Shown here: positions 1 through 6,705 of the stretch, piece by piece
Numbering within the stretch: the first letter of the stretch is position 1
How the letters are laid out: each line of letters begins with the position of its first letter
DNA from: JACVRW01 sp963835705
Lineage (GTDB): Bacteria > Actinomycetota > Thermoleophilia > Solirubrobacterales > Thermoleophilaceae
DNA length: 64,000 nt
Assembly: GCA_963835705.1 (NCBI GenBank)
Contig: CAWIGR010000022.1
Coordinates: forward strand, 230,150-294,149
Direction of reading: 5' to 3'
Position numbers and translations under genes: made by a program
Notes under the pieces: model-generated
The model's database searches: none
What the model was told of the DNA's origin: nothing
What the model saw: the letters and a program-made list of their open reading frames with translations, nothing else

Positions 1-2
1 TG

Positions 3-257
3 AACCGCGCGGTCGCCATAGGGATGGCCTTCGGCCCCGAGGCGGCGCTCGACCTGGTCGACTCCATGCGCTCCGAGCCCGCGCTGCGCGGATATCACCT
101 GCTCCCGGTCGTTCGCGGCGACCTGCTCGAGAGGCTCGGACGAAGGGATGAGGCGCGAGCGGAGTTCCAGCGCGCCGCCTCGCTGACCCAGAACTCCGGC
201 GAACGCGACGCGCTGCTCGACCGAATGGCCGCCTGCCTGCCCGCCAACGGGTCCTAG
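3..257 (+). CDS. C-terminal end of an ECF RNA polymerase sigma factor (DUF6596 type), 5' end outside window
   Basis: Only the last 84 residues are present and the frame is open from the first bases. The text reads NRAVAIGMAFGPEAAL, then GYHLLPVVRGDLLERLGR and a TPR-like helix pair with RDEARAEFQRAA. This is the C-terminal helical extension found in the large ECF sigma factors related to SigJ/YlaC that carry a DUF6596 tail. The sigma-2 and sigma-4 promoter-binding regions lie upstream of the window, so target promoters cannot be inferred. The stop codon overlaps the stop of the convergent small membrane protein by 4 nt. Family assignment is by recognition of the conserved tail and is fairly secure. 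Confidence 0.75.
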   Translation, partial: NRAVAIGMAFGPEAALDLVDSMRSEPALRGYHLLPVVRGDLLERLGRRDEARAEFQRAASLTQNSGERDALLDRMAACLPANGS

Positions 258-514
258 CGCGGCCGCCGCCGCGCGGCGGCCGAGGGCTCGTCCGGCCAGC
301 GGCCGTGCTCGTCGAAGAAGCGGCGGGCCTCCTCCTCGCGGTCCCGGTCGCGGTCGCCCTGCACGCCGATGCGGTACAGGACGTTCAGGAGCAGCACGGC
401 TGTGGCCGCGCTGACGAACATGGCTCCGGCCGCGAGTCCGGAACCCGAAGTCGCGGCCACGACGACGCCGGCGACGAGCAAGGCAAAGGGGATGCCGTAC
501 CGCACGAAGAGCAT
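254..514 (-). CDS. small two-helix membrane protein, unknown function
   Basis: An 86-residue protein begins MLFVRYGIPFALLVAGVVVA. Two hydrophobic stretches (about residues 5-23 and 28-47) look like transmembrane helices. They are followed by a charged cytoplasmic tail with an acidic/basic run (DRDREEEARRFF) and an Arg-rich end. I recognise no family. It is convergent with the sigma-factor tail (4-nt overlap of stops) and starts 41 nt from the divergent SDR gene, so the short gap at 515-555 would hold both promoters. Codon use is like that of its neighbours, so I treat it as a real gene. Confidence 0.6.
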   Translation of the reverse strand: MLFVRYGIPFALLVAGVVVAATSGSGLAAGAMFVSAATAVLLLNVLYRIGVQGDRDRDREEEARRFFDEHGRWPDEPSAAARRRPR

Positions 515-555
515 GGCGTCATGATGCCGGGCTCAAATCCGAAAGGAGAACGTAA

Positions 556-1383
556 GTGGGAGTCCTCGACGGAAAGGCGGCCATCGTCACCGGCTCGGCC
601 CGGGGCATCGGCCGCGCGACCGCGGAGCTGCTCGCAGAGCAGGGCGCGCGCGTGCTCATCAACGACCTCGACGGCGACGTCGCCGAGCAGGCGGCGTCTG
701 AGATCGCGGGCGAAACCGCGGTCTTCGGCGGCGACCTGACCCAGGCGGGCGTCCCCGACCAGCTGGTGCAGAAGGCGGTCGAGGAGTTCGGCGGGCTGGA
801 CATCATCGTCAACAACGCGGGCTACACCTGGGACGGGGTCGCCCACAAGATGACCGACGAGCAGTTCCAGGCGATGCTCGAGATCCACACCGTCGTCCCG
901 TTCCGGATCATCCGCGCCGCCGCCCCCCACCTGCGCGAGCCCGCCAAGCAGGAGCGCGAGGAGGGCCGCGAGGTCTTTCGCAAGGTCGTGAACGTGAGCT
1001 CGGTGTCCGGCACGATGGGCAACGCCGGCCAGGCCAACTACTCGGCCGCCAAGGCGGGCGTGGTCGGGCTGACCAAGACGCTCGCCAAGGAGTGGGGCCA
1101 GTTCAAGGTCAACGTCAACGCCGTGGCCTTCGGCTTCGTCGAGACCCGGCTGACCGCCTCCAAGGAGGAGGGCGGCAAGATCGAGATGGAGGGCAGGGAG
1201 ATCCCGCTCGGCATACCGGAGCAGATGCGGGCGATGGCCGCGATGATGATCCCGCTCGGCCGGCCCGCCTCACCCAAGGAGGCCGCGGGCCCCGTCTTTT
1301 TCCTGTGCTCCCCCTGGGCGAACTACGTGCACGGCCAGGTGCTCAACGTGACCGGCGGCCAGTTCGGGGGCATGTACATCTGA
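556..1383 (+). CDS. short-chain dehydrogenase/reductase (FabG-like)
   Basis: A 275-residue classical SDR starts at GTG with a strong ribosome-binding site (AAAGGAGAACG) just upstream. It has the NAD(P) glycine motif TGSARGIGRA near residue 12, the NNAG motif near residue 84, a catalytic Ser in NVSSVSG and the catalytic Tyr/Lys pair in YSAAKAG. An acidic residue after the second strand (LINDLDGD) suggests NAD preference. An insert of about ten charged residues (EPAKQEREEGRE) sits before the catalytic serine. It probably reduces a 3-oxoacyl or similar ketone substrate, but nothing nearby fixes the substrate. Confidence 0.85.
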   Translation: MGVLDGKAAIVTGSARGIGRATAELLAEQGARVLINDLDGDVAEQAASEIAGETAVFGGDLTQAGVPDQLVQKAVEEFGGLDIIVNNAGYTWDGVAHKMTDEQFQAMLEIHTVVPFRIIRAAAPHLREPAKQEREEGREVFRKVVNVSSVSGTMGNAGQANYSAAKAGVVGLTKTLAKEWGQFKVNVNAVAFGFVETRLTASKEEGGKIEMEGREIPLGIPEQMRAMAAMMIPLGRPASPKEAAGPVFFLCSPWANYVHGQVLNVTGGQFGGMYI

Positions 1384-1456
1384 CCTTGACGAGGGCCGCG
1401 GGCGGGAGGATCCTTCCACCCGGGTTGTCCGCTCCCCCGATTTGGAGGTGCCCGAG

Positions 1457-1720
1457 ATGAGCATCATGGACAAGGCCAAGGAGCTGTTCACCCGCCGCGG
1501 CGGCACGGAGGCCGCCAAGCAGGACGCGCAGGAAGTCAAGGACGTCGCCCAGAGCGACGCCAGCATGGGCGACAAGGCCAAGGAGGGTTTCCAGGCCGTC
1601 AAGGACCCCGGTGCCCCCGGAGAGGCCGGCGAGGCGCAGTCGCCGTCCGCCGCCGAGGAGCAGTCGCCGTCCGCCGCCGAGGAGCGGCGCACGGCCGGCG
1701 AGCAGCAGGAGCAGCGCTAG
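1457..1720 (+). CDS. small charged soluble protein, antitoxin-like (Rv0909/MT0933-like) N-terminus
   Basis: An 87-residue protein. I place the start at the ATG preceded by GGAGGTG with about 6 nt spacing, giving MSIMDKAKELFTRRGG; an upstream start at 1442 would put the ribosome-binding site inside the gene. The first half, with repeated DKAKE blocks, resembles the short helical MT0933-like proteins annotated as antitoxins, but no toxin gene is adjacent. The second half is Glu/Ala/Ser-rich and contains an exact duplication (QSPSAAEE twice). It is likely intrinsically disordered. The antitoxin name is weak. Confidence 0.6.
   Translation: MSIMDKAKELFTRRGGTEAAKQDAQEVKDVAQSDASMGDKAKEGFQAVKDPGAPGEAGEAQSPSAAEEQSPSAAEERRTAGEQQEQR
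1637..1684 (+). repeat. two exact tandem copies of a 24-nt unit inside a coding region
   Basis: Positions 1637-1660 and 1661-1684 are identical and in frame, each encoding QSPSAAEE in the disordered tail of the small charged protein. It looks like a recent slippage duplication that keeps the reading frame. Confidence 0.9.
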
Positions 1721-1738
1721 AGGAGCAGCGGCCTCCGC

Positions 1739-2947
1739 CTAGCGCGCGGTCGCGGTCGCGGTCGCCGCCGCGGCGGCTCCCGCCTTCTCCGGGTTCCAGC
1801 TGTAGGCGTAGTCCGGATTGTCGACTTCCTGCCAGAGCGCGGTCAGCCGCAGCGGGCGGAAGGTGTCCCACATGACGGCGAGCTCGTCCGTCGACTTCTT
1901 CCCGAGCGACTTCTCCACGGCACCCGGCTGCGGGCCGTGCGGCAGCCCCGACGGGTGCAGCGTCAGGCAGCCCACTTCCACGCCCTTGCGCGCCGCGTAG
2001 TCGCCGGCCGCGTAGAACATGACCTCCTCGGACTGGATGTTCGAGTGGTGGTAGGGCAGCACCACCGCCTCCGGGTCCCAGTCGAGCATCCGCGGGGCGA
2101 ACGTGCAGATCACGAAGTTCGGCCCCTGGAAGGTCTGGTGCGCAGGCGGCGGCAGGTGGAAGCGGCCGGCGCGCGGCTCGAAGTCGTCCGCGTTGAACGT
2201 GTAGGGCCAGACATACCCATCCCAGCCGACGACGTCGAACGGGTGCCGGTCGAGCATGTACTCCTGGTAGCCGTCGCGCACCCGCACGGTGACGGGGAAC
2301 TCGCCCCGCTCGTCGTAGGTCTCGAGCTCCTCGGGCGGGTGGAAGTCCCGCTGTGAGAACGGCGCGTGCTCGAGCAGCTGGCCGTAGCGGTTGCGGTAGC
2401 GGTTCGGCGTCTCGATCTCGCCCGGGGTGTGGAAGCACATCCAGAACTGCTCCTCGTCCTCGGGCAGCTCGAACGTGTGCGTAGTGCCGCGCGGGATCAC
2501 GACGTAGTCGCGCTCGCGGAAGGGCACCCGCCCGAAGACCGTGCGCAGCACGCCGCGGCCGCGGTGCACGTACAGGACCTCGTCGCCCTCGCCGTTGCGG
2601 TAGTAGCCGTCGAGCGGCTCGGTCGGCTTGCAGACCGAGGCCTCGATGTCGTTGTTGAACATCAGCAGGCGGCGGCCCGAGACCGGGTCCCCTCCCTCGG
2701 TCACCCCATTCGCATCGCCCAGGCGGTGGACGTGTGCGTCTGGAACCCATTCCTCTCGTTCGATCCTGCGAAAGTCACCGACCTGATCGAGGCGGCAAGG
2801 GGACTGCAGGTGAAGAAGGATGGATTCGTTGCCGGAGAAGCCCTCGTAGCCCATCACCTCTTCGACGAGGAGCGGTGAGCCGCTCCCGTCAGCCCGCACC
2901 TGTACGTGGCGCTTCGCGGGGACGCTTCCAAGCCGCGCGTAACGCAT
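1739..2947 (-). CDS. hmgA: homogentisate 1,2-dioxygenase family protein
   Basis: A 402-residue cupin dioxygenase that opens the aromatic ring of homogentisate to maleylacetoacetate using Fe(II) and O2. The C-terminal cupin carries the iron ligands: His300/301 and Glu308 in HHSNIQSEEVMFY, and His337 in HPSGLPHGPQPG. The N-terminal half has YYRNGEGDEVLYVHRG and IPRGTTH, typical of the family. Its ATG overlaps the hppD stop by 1 nt (TGATG), so the two are translationally coupled. The last residues are a low-complexity Ala-Thr run (GCGGTC repeats). Maleylacetoacetate isomerase and fumarylacetoacetase are not nearby. Related HGDO-like paralogues exist, but the hppD partner supports this call. Confidence 0.9.
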   Translation of the reverse strand: MRYARLGSVPAKRHVQVRADGSGSPLLVEEVMGYEGFSGNESILLHLQSPCRLDQVGDFRRIEREEWVPDAHVHRLGDANGVTEGGDPVSGRRLLMFNNDIEASVCKPTEPLDGYYRNGEGDEVLYVHRGRGVLRTVFGRVPFRERDYVVIPRGTTHTFELPEDEEQFWMCFHTPGEIETPNRYRNRYGQLLEHAPFSQRDFHPPEELETYDERGEFPVTVRVRDGYQEYMLDRHPFDVVGWDGYVWPYTFNADDFEPRAGRFHLPPPAHQTFQGPNFVICTFAPRMLDWDPEAVVLPYHHSNIQSEEVMFYAAGDYAARKGVEVGCLTLHPSGLPHGPQPGAVEKSLGKKSTDELAVMWDTFRPLRLTALWQEVDNPDYAYSWNPEKAGAAAAATATATAR

Positions 2948-4089
2948 CAGAGATTCCCCCTCCGGTCCTGCTCGCGCTCGATCGCCTGGAACAGGGCCTT
3001 GAAGTTGCCTTCGCCGAAGCCGCGGGCGCCGTGCCGCTCGATGATCTCGAAGAACACGGTCGGGCGGTCGCCGACCGGCTTGGTGAAGATCTGCAGCAGG
3101 TAGCCCTCGTCGTCGCGGTCCACCAGGATGCCGAGCCGGCGCAGGTCGTCGATCTCCTCCTCGATCTCGCCGATCCGCTCCGGGACCTCGTCGTAGTACT
3201 CCTCCGGGATGGTCAGGAACTCGACGCCGCGCTCGCGCAGCTCAGACACGCAGCCCACGATGTCGCGCGTGGCCATCGCGATGTGCTGGGCCCCGGCGCC
3301 GTTGTAGTAGTCGATGTACTCCTCGATCTGCGACTTGCGCTTGCCGGTGGCGGGCTCGTTGATCGGGAACTTGATCTTTCCGCTGCCGTCGGTGACGACC
3401 TTCGACATCAGAGCCGAGTACTCGGTCGAGATCGCCTCGTCCGAGAAGTGGATCATCTCGGTCATCCCGAAGACGCGCTCGTAGTAGCCGACCCACTCCT
3501 CCATGTGGCCGAGCTCCACGTTGCCGACGATGTGGTCGATGGCCATCAGCGCCCTGTCCTCGGGATTGCGGGGCCTCTCGGCGCGGGGCTCGTAGCCCGG
3601 CAGGAAGGCGCCGCGGTAGTCGTCGCGCTGGACGAAGAGGTGCAGCGTGTCGCCGTAGGTCTCCACCGAGGAGAGCTGCACGCGGCCGTGCTCGTCCTCG
3701 ACCCAGTGCGGCGTGTGGGCGCCGCGCGCGCCGTGGGCAACGGCGTGCTCGTAGGCCTGCGCGGCGTCGGGCACGCTCAGGGCGATCTTGTGGACGCCGT
3801 CTCCGTGGCGGGCGTGGTGGCCGGCGATGTCGTCGCCGCCCTTCAGGGTCCCGGTCAGGACGAGCCGGATGCGGCCTTGCTCGAGCACGTGCGAGACGCG
3901 GTCGCGGCGGCCGGTCTCGAGCCCGGCGTAGGCGGTCTCGGTGAACCCGTAGGCGTGGGTGAAGAAGTAGGCGGCCTGCGCCGCGTTGCCCACGTAAAGC
4001 TCCACGTGGTCGATCCCGTGCACGGGCATGACGTCGTGCTCGGGGACGGGCGTGGCTACCGCCCCGGGCGCAAGCTGCTCGGTGGCCAT
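2947..4089 (-). CDS. hppD: 4-hydroxyphenylpyruvate dioxygenase
   Basis: A 380-residue two-domain vicinal-oxygen-chelate enzyme converting 4-hydroxyphenylpyruvate to homogentisate. The Fe(II) ligands are visible as His186 (MAIDHIVGN), His269 (GAQHIAMAT) and Glu348 (FFEIIERHG). The family C-terminal signature GFGEGNFKALF is present. Length is normal for bacteria. The start is well placed behind GAGAGGAATTCG. It is the first gene of a two-gene tyrosine-catabolism operon with hmgA and is divergent from an Lrp-type regulator, with an inverted repeat between them that could be the operator. Confidence 0.95.
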   Translation of the reverse strand: MATEQLAPGAVATPVPEHDVMPVHGIDHVELYVGNAAQAAYFFTHAYGFTETAYAGLETGRRDRVSHVLEQGRIRLVLTGTLKGGDDIAGHHARHGDGVHKIALSVPDAAQAYEHAVAHGARGAHTPHWVEDEHGRVQLSSVETYGDTLHLFVQRDDYRGAFLPGYEPRAERPRNPEDRALMAIDHIVGNVELGHMEEWVGYYERVFGMTEMIHFSDEAISTEYSALMSKVVTDGSGKIKFPINEPATGKRKSQIEEYIDYYNGAGAQHIAMATRDIVGCVSELRERGVEFLTIPEEYYDEVPERIGEIEEEIDDLRRLGILVDRDDEGYLLQIFTKPVGDRPTVFFEIIERHGARGFGEGNFKALFQAIEREQDRRGNL

Positions 4090-4144
4090 CGAATTCCTCT
4101 CTCGGTCTTTACGGTCTCAAGGTAAATGATTCCCGCGTTCGCGT

Positions 4145-4157
4145 GCGTTCTCAACGC
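4145..4157. promoter_or_regulatory. perfect inverted repeat in the hppD / Lrp-regulator intergenic region
   Basis: GCGTT-CTC-AACGC is a perfect 5-bp inverted repeat with a 3-nt spacer, located between the divergent hppD and Lrp-type regulator genes. Lrp/AsnC proteins commonly bind such dyads in their own divergent promoters, so this is a candidate operator. The assignment is inference from position only. Confidence 0.35.
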
Positions 4158-4192
4158 CGATTCGTTGCAGGAATGCGACACTTCGGTGCGAT

Positions 4193-4621
4193 ATGGACGA
4201 CATCGACCGTAGAATCGTTGTGCTGCTCCGCGAACACGCCCGCCGCTCCTTCAAGGACATCGGTGGGCACGTGCATCTGACCGCCCCCGCGGTCAAGCGG
4301 CGCGTCGACCGGCTGGAGCGCGAGGGCGTGATCCGCGGTTACACCGCGACGGTCGACCCGCGCGCGTTCGGCTGGCACGCCGAGGCCTTCGTCGACCTGT
4401 TCTGCGAAGGGCATATGCCGGGTGAGGCGATCAAACGCGCCGTCCAGGGGGAGCCCGGCGTGGTGTCCGCGCACACCGTCGCCGGCGAGGCGAGCGCGAT
4501 GCTGCACGTGATGGCAGCGGACACGCAGGACCTGGAGTCGGCGCTGGAGCGAATCCGCGCGACCGAGGGCGTGACCCGGACGGTCACGGAAGTGGTGCTG
4601 TCGACCCTGCTGGAGCGCTGA
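4193..4621 (+). CDS. Lrp/AsnC family transcriptional regulator, probable regulator of hppD-hmgA
   Basis: A 142-residue regulator with an N-terminal helix-turn-helix (about residues 3-50: DIDRRIVVLLREHARRSF, then TAPAVKRRVDRLEREGVI) and a C-terminal ligand-sensing RAM domain (about residues 65-140). The family usually binds amino acids. Divergence from the tyrosine-degradation pair, with only about 100 nt between, suggests it senses an aromatic amino acid or keto acid and controls hppD-hmgA. The effector is inferred, not seen. Confidence 0.85.
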   Translation: MDDIDRRIVVLLREHARRSFKDIGGHVHLTAPAVKRRVDRLEREGVIRGYTATVDPRAFGWHAEAFVDLFCEGHMPGEAIKRAVQGEPGVVSAHTVAGEASAMLHVMAADTQDLESALERIRATEGVTRTVTEVVLSTLLER

Positions 4622-4650
4622 CTCCCCCGGGGGGAGGGGACAGACCCCTC
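4622..4650. repeat. GC-rich double hairpin element (CTCCCCC/GGGGGAG and GAGGGG-ACAGA-CCCCTC)
   Basis: Two adjacent perfect inverted repeats fill the space directly after the Lrp stop codon: CTCCCCC-G-GGGGGAG at 4622-4636 and GAGGGG-ACAGA-CCCCTC at 4634-4650. The motif GGGGACAGACCCC is one I associate with abundant short dispersed repeats in high-GC genomes. It lies exactly where a GNAT gene is cut off. It may also act as a terminator for the Lrp gene. Confidence 0.5.
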
Positions 4651-4653
4651 ACC

Positions 4654-4725
4654 CGCGTCGGTGTCCTCGTCGCGCCAGCCGCGCAGCAGCAGGCGATCGG
4701 TCTCGACCTCCGGAACCGCGCTCAC
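4654..4725 (-). pseudogene. 5' remnant of a GNAT acetyltransferase gene
   Basis: Reading on the minus strand from a GTG that overlaps the stop of the upstream SDR by 4 nt (GTGA), the first codons give VSAVPEVETDRLLLRGWRDE, then DT. This is the characteristic start of RimJ/RimL-type GNAT N-acetyltransferases (ETDRLLLRxWxxED). After about 24 codons the similarity stops abruptly at the GC-rich hairpin element, and the following frame is antisense to the Lrp regulator. The remaining roughly 150 residues are missing. The coupled start suggests it was once the second gene of an SDR-GNAT operon. Confidence 0.65.
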
Positions 4726-5576
4726 GGCTTCGGCTTGCGCTCCTCCGCGGGCGGCCGGCCCGACTCGTCCACCAGCCCGCTGGGTGGCCAGGGGCCGAAC
4801 CAGTTGTCGCGCGCGCCGTCGAGGGTGAGCACCGCGCCCGAGAAGTAGTCGCCAGCAGGCGTGGCCAGGTAGGCCACGAGCCAGGCGAACTCCTCCTCGC
4901 TGCCGAGCCGCCCCAGTGGCACCGTCCCCGCGACCCCCTCCACCACCTGCTGCGGGTACTTCGTCCGCAGCGTTTCGGTCGCGAAGTGGCCGGCGGCCAG
5001 CGCCGTCAGCCTGATCCCGAACCGCGCCCACTCGATCGACAGCACCCGCGTGAGGTTCTCCACCGCCGCCCGCGCGGCCGAGGAGTGGGCCATTCCCGGC
5101 AGGCCGTGATGCGGCGAGAGCGTGACGTTCACGATCTTCCCGCCCCGCGACTCGGTATCGGGCCCGCCCATCATCGCCTTCGTCGCCACAGCGTGAGTCA
5201 TCAGCCAGGTGCCCTCGACGTTCAGCCGCATCACGGTGCGGAAGCCCTTCGGCGTGATGTCCTCGGCCGGGGTCATGTACTGCCCCCCGGCGTTGTTCAC
5301 GAGCAGGTCGACCCGGCCGTGGCGCTCGAGCACGCCGTCCACGAGCGCCTCGACCTGATCCTCCTCGCGGATGTCGCACGGGCGGGCCTCCACTCGGCCG
5401 CCCTCGGCCCGCGCCGCGGTCTCCTCGAGGGGCTCCGCGCGCCGCCCGCACACCACGACGCGGGCGCCGAGCGCCGCGAGCTCCAGCGCGCTCGCCCGCC
5501 CCAGCCCCGAGCCGCCGCCGCTGACGACCGCCACCTGGCCGTCGAGCAGGCCCGGCTGGAAGAGCTTCGAGGGCAT
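4722..5576 (-). CDS. SDR-fold enoyl-CoA reductase-like protein (PECR/DECR type, no catalytic Tyr)
   Basis: A 284-residue SDR with cofactor motif SGGGSGLGRA (about residue 19) and NNAGGQY (about 94). At the usual YxxxK site it reads HSSAARAAV (164-172), so the catalytic Tyr is Ser165 and the Lys is Arg169. That pattern, together with NNAGGQ and the long C-terminal tail, matches peroxisomal trans-2-enoyl-CoA reductase and the dienoyl-CoA reductases, which reduce enoyl-CoA thioesters without the classical Tyr. I therefore do not regard the substitution as inactivating. It starts 72 nt from a divergent Cys-rich microprotein, with a TTAGG-N4-CCTAA dyad between. Confidence 0.75.
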   Translation of the reverse strand: MPSKLFQPGLLDGQVAVVSGGGSGLGRASALELAALGARVVVCGRRAEPLEETAARAEGGRVEARPCDIREEDQVEALVDGVLERHGRVDLLVNNAGGQYMTPAEDITPKGFRTVMRLNVEGTWLMTHAVATKAMMGGPDTESRGGKIVNVTLSPHHGLPGMAHSSAARAAVENLTRVLSIEWARFGIRLTALAAGHFATETLRTKYPQQVVEGVAGTVPLGRLGSEEEFAWLVAYLATPAGDYFSGAVLTLDGARDNWFGPWPPSGLVDESGRPPAEERKPKP

Positions 5577-5604
5577 GGGCGCCGGAGCGTAACCTCAGCA
5601 CCGA

Positions 5605-5620
5605 CTTAGGCAACCCTAAG
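5605..5620. promoter_or_regulatory. CTTAGG-CAAC-CCTAAG dyad, DtxR/IdeR-like candidate operator between two divergent promoters
   Basis: A perfect 6-bp inverted repeat with a 4-nt centre. The TTAGG...CCTAA arms resemble those of DtxR/IdeR iron boxes. TAGCCT (5628-5633) is a candidate -10 for the plus-strand microprotein, and TACGCT (complement of 5586-5591) is one for the minus-strand SDR. The dyad therefore sits at the -35 region of both. Ferritin lies one gene away but is not directly downstream. Confidence 0.45.
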
Positions 5621-5648
5621 AAACTGCTAGCCTGCGCCGACCGCCTCC

Positions 5649-5831
5649 GTGAAGTGCTGCCGCTCCACACCCCGCTGCCGCAACTGCCCCGCAAGGCAGA
5701 TCGCGGACGAGCGGGTGCTGAGGGCCATGGGGATCGAGATCACGCCGCTGCCGCCGCACCTGCGCGGCGTGCCGCCCAGCCTCCACAAGTACGAGCCGCT
5801 GCTGCGGAAGACCTGGCTCGAGCGGGCTTAG
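5649..5831 (+). CDS. Cys-rich microprotein (CC-x5-C-x2-C)
   Basis: A 60-residue protein from a GTG start; stop codons upstream in frame exclude a longer form. It opens MKCCRSTPRCRNCPARQ, with cysteines at 3, 4, 10 and 13 spaced to bind a metal, followed by a basic, Leu/Pro-rich tail. Short CCRSxPRCxxCP proteins occur widely in actinobacteria without assigned function, which supports this being a true gene. It is convergent with ferritin (stops overlap by 4 nt) and divergent from the SDR, with an iron-box-like dyad in its promoter. A link to metal homeostasis is inference. Confidence 0.65.
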   Translation: MKCCRSTPRCRNCPARQIADERVLRAMGIEITPLPPHLRGVPPSLHKYEPLLRKTWLERA

Positions 5832-6325
5832 TCGCCGCTCAGCTCGTCCCCGTCGCGGGCGAGGAACTCCTCGACCATCATCGGGTATTCGCGCACGCGC
5901 TCGGCCACCTGGAGCAGCGAGTCCATCGTGGCCTCCTCCTCCACCTGCTCGTCCACGAACCACTGCATGAAGCTCTCGCTCGCGTAGTCGTTCGTCTCGC
6001 GGGCGATCTCGAACAGCCCCGAGATCGAGACCGTGACCTTCTTCTCGTGCTCGAGCGCGAGGCGGATCGGCTCGATGTGGTCGGCGAACGACGTCCGCGG
6101 CGCCTTGATCTCGCCCAGCCGCAGGTTCGCGCCGGTGTCGCGCAGGTAGCCCACCATCTTCATGGCGTGGCCGCGCTCCTCCTCGGCCTGGTCGTAGAAG
6201 AACTTCGCCAGGCGCGGGAAGGTCTCCTGGTCGTAGTACGCGGCCACGGCCGTGTACTGGTGCGCCGCGTTGAGCTCGCGGCCTATCTGGTCGTTGAGAG
6301 CTTCGACGAAGCGTTCCGACGGCAT
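5828..6325 (-). CDS. ftn: ferritin (non-haem ferritin-like diiron protein)
   Basis: A 165-residue four-helix ferritin. I start at the ATG giving MPSERFVEALNDQIGRELNA; the longer open frame to 6436 has no family content. Ferroxidase ligands are visible: Glu in QIGRELNAAHQY, EEERGHAMKM (E and H), and Glu/Gln in FVDEQVEEE. It would oxidise and store iron in a cytoplasmic shell. Its 5' end overlaps the 3' end of the upstream DUF1707 gene by 43 nt, so it is probably expressed from the same minus-strand transcript as the carotenoid oxygenase, possibly with its own promoter inside that gene. Confidence 0.9.
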   Translation of the reverse strand: MPSERFVEALNDQIGRELNAAHQYTAVAAYYDQETFPRLAKFFYDQAEEERGHAMKMVGYLRDTGANLRLGEIKAPRTSFADHIEPIRLALEHEKKVTVSISGLFEIARETNDYASESFMQWFVDEQVEEEATMDSLLQVAERVREYPMMVEEFLARDGDELSGD

Positions 6326-6705
6326 GTGGGAAGCGTACCCCGGAGCGGTGACGGGAGGACGGGCCCCAGCGCGAAGACGCCCCAGCCGAGGATCGGCCAG
6401 ACCGGCCAGAAGTACCCCGCGCCGGTGAGCGCCCATATCGCGACGAGCAGGACCGACGTCGCCACGAAGGCGCGCAGGTCGCCGTGGCCGCCGCCGCGGC
6501 GAGGCGCCCGCCGCCGGGGCGGCGGCTCGGCCGGGAGATCGGCCACGAGCGGCGCCAGGTCGGCCTGGGTGCGGGCGCCGAACGCCGCCTCGAGCCGCTC
6601 CTCGAGCTCGTCCGGCGCGAGCCGGCCCTCGCCGGCCGCACGGCGCAGCCGCTCGGCTACCCGATCGCGATCGGCGTCGGCTACACGAAGGGCGAGCTCA
6701 CTCAT
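6283..6705 (-). CDS. DUF1707 (SHOCT-like) domain membrane protein
   Basis: A 140-residue protein starting MSELALRVADADRDRVAERL, the typical DUF1707 opening (short helical domain, about residues 4-55, with GRLAPDELEERLEAAF). A Pro/Arg linker and two hydrophobic helices follow (about 78-115, containing YFWPVWPILGW). Its ATG overlaps the stop of the carotenoid oxygenase gene (ATGA), which implies coupling. The last ~14 residues run into the ferritin start in another frame and lack family character, so the natural end may be earlier and a small frameshift is possible. Confidence 0.75.
   Translation of the reverse strand: MSELALRVADADRDRVAERLRRAAGEGRLAPDELEERLEAAFGARTQADLAPLVADLPAEPPPRRRAPRRGGGHGDLRAFVATSVLLVAIWALTGAGYFWPVWPILGWGVFALGPVLPSPLRGTLPTCRRNASSKLSTTR

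Noticed and set aside
1739..1775. GGTCGC/GCGGTC tandem run as a mobile repeat
   Set aside because: It encodes the Ala/Thr tail of hmgA in frame and is simple low-complexity slippage.
2734..4125. 463-codon plus-strand frame over hppD
   Set aside because: Perfectly antisense to hppD with third-position GC pattern of a shadow; Val/Leu/Arg/His-rich text with no motif.
5574..5576. The PECR-like SDR as an inactive enzyme because the Tyr is missing
   Set aside because: HSxAARAxV is the normal form in peroxisomal trans-2-enoyl-CoA reductases, which do not use the classical Tyr.
6326..6436. Longer start for ferritin
   Set aside because: The extra 37 residues are Arg/Gly/Pro text from the neighbouring gene's antisense; ferritins begin near MPSERF.
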